From Microbacterium pumilum (GTDB taxonomy: Bacteria > Actinomycetota > Actinomycetes > Actinomycetales > Microbacteriaceae): a stretch of DNA of 64,000 nt. The DNA lies in assembly GCF_039530225.1 (NCBI RefSeq), contig NZ_BAAAOH010000001.1, positions 1,798,001 through 1,862,000 of the forward strand. Reading direction: 5' to 3'. Below, in pieces: positions 63,137 to 64,000 of the stretch (its first letter is position 1; every line of letters begins with the position of its first letter). Both the position numbers and the translations under genes were made by a program. Under the pieces are notes generated by a model. The model was not told the DNA's origin. It saw nothing but the letters and a program-made list of their open reading frames with translations, and did no database searches.

Positions 63137-64000
63137 GGCGTACGAGACCGCGCGCGGCAAGCGATACCGCGTCCGCTATCGCACGCCCGACCACAGGCAG
63201 ACCGACAAGCGCGGCTTCCGCACCAAGCGCGACGCAGACCTCTTCCTGGCCACGGTCGAGGTGTCCAAAGCGACAGGGGAATACATCGAGCCGGCGCGGG
63301 CGCGCACGACGATCACCGAACTGGGGCCGGGATGGCTCGAGGCCAAGCGATCGCGCCTGAAGCCGTCGAGCTACCGCGCGATCGACGATGCATGGCGCGT
63401 CTACGTGATGCCGCGATGGGGAACTACGCCCGTCTCGGCGATAACCCACAGCGACGTTCGCACGTGGGTATCGCAGCTCGCGGCCGGCACCGCCAAGACC
63501 AACCGGCGCGATCACATCCGCACGCGCGGGCAGGACGCCCGGCCGAAGAGCGCGACCGTGGTGATCCGCGCACACGGGGTCCTGGCATCCGTCCTCGACA
63601 TCGCGGTGAAGGATCGCCGCATCCCGCACAACCCGGCGCGCGGCGTCGATAATCTGCCCCGCAAGCACCGCAAGGCGCATCGGTACCTCAGCCACGAGGA
63701 GATCGAGCGGCTCGCGGTGGCGGCGGGCGAGTACTCGACCCTCGTGTATGTCGCCGCCTACACGGGGCTGCGCTGGGGAGAGCTGACCGCGCTGCGGGTG
63801 CGCGACGTGGATGCTTTGCGCCGGCGCCTTGCGGTGAACGAGAACGCAGTGCGCGTCGGTGCTGACATCCACGTCGGGTCGCCGAAGACGCACGAAGTGC
63901 GATCGGTGCCGTACCCCGAGTTCCTCGAGCTGCCGATCGCGAAGCTCTGCGAGGGCAAGACGCGCGAAATGATCCTGTTCGGTGACGGGTTCGGCTACTT
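63123..64000 (+). CDS. tyrosine recombinase/integrase, cut off by the window end
   Basis: The first 292 codons are visible from ATG 63123. The N-terminal arm-binding domain (IEAYETARGKRYRVRYRTPD, GFRTKRDADLFLATVEV) precedes the SAM-like core-binding domain (about 65-165) and the catalytic domain with Arg in AAYTGLRWGELTAL; the catalytic Lys is probably in SPKTHEVRSVP. The H-x-x-R and Tyr boxes lie beyond the edge. It would insert and, with a helper, excise the element. The att site on this side should be just outside the window. Confidence 0.93.
   Translation, partial: MGTIEAYETARGKRYRVRYRTPDHRQTDKRGFRTKRDADLFLATVEVSKATGEYIEPARARTTITELGPGWLEAKRSRLKPSSYRAIDDAWRVYVMPRWGTTPVSAITHSDVRTWVSQLAAGTAKTNRRDHIRTRGQDARPKSATVVIRAHGVLASVLDIAVKDRRIPHNPARGVDNLPRKHRKAHRYLSHEEIERLAVAAGEYSTLVYVAAYTGLRWGELTALRVRDVDALRRRLAVNENAVRVGADIHVGSPKTHEVRSVPYPEFLELPIAKLCEGKTREMILFGDGFGY

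Overview
The window is a high-GC chromosomal segment from an actinobacterium, most likely Microbacteriaceae and close to Microbacterium. The evidence is the strong G/C third-position bias, frequent GTG starts, GuaB3, DUF3817 and THUMP-like families, and a groES operator built from CIRCE boxes. Positions 1 to about 47,230 look like ordinary core and shell chromosome. From about 47,230 to the end of the window lies an integrated mobile element that runs off the right edge.

Left to right: the tail of a probable tsaD and a small membrane protein; a THUMP-like methyltransferase; a solo groES with two CIRCE operators; the transporter rarD; a copper operon copZ-copA-csoR with two CsoR boxes upstream; a liv-type ABC transporter with its binding protein (6.8-8.1 kb) convergent to livHMGF (8.2-12.4 kb); guaB; a 14-TM drug exporter divergent from its TetR regulator; an ABC-F protein; a SolA-like oxidase; then a coupled run guaB3, SURF1, DUF3817, guaA, DDN-family oxidoreductase and glycosyltransferase. 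After this come a secreted or membrane alpha/beta hydrolase, two overlapping clpP paralogues (the second has Gly where the catalytic Ser should be), a stand-alone LigD-type polymerase domain, a Bax-inhibitor-1 protein, a glycerophosphodiesterase, an amidase with a PadR regulator, an ArsR-SRPBCC pair, and a Mg-chelatase-like AAA ATPase coupled to a VWA protein through a repeat-filled small frame. RecQ (fused to a phosphoribosyltransferase-like tail), a patatin and a YkvA-like protein end the chromosomal part.

The element (about 47.3 kb to beyond 64 kb) carries a five-gene restriction-modification operon, hsdM-hsdS-mrr-hsdM2-hsdR, in which two different methylase subunits share one specificity subunit and an Mrr-type nuclease sits between them. 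Behind it are a protein with three regular CxxC-H-C zinc knuckles, a MobF/TrwC-type relaxase-helicase, an AbiEi/AbiEii toxin-antitoxin pair, an AlpA-like DNA-binding protein, an unknown DNA-binding-like protein and the start of a tyrosine integrase. No type IV secretion genes are visible, so the element looks like an integrative mobilizable element carrying defence genes. A tRNA-3'-end-like stretch near 47,311-47,328 could be its left attachment site.

The strongest leads are the dual-methylase plus Mrr restriction operon, the ClpP pair with an inactive-looking subunit, the LivH permease with an added extracytoplasmic domain, and the triple zinc-knuckle protein. All calls come from reading the sequence; no database searches were run.
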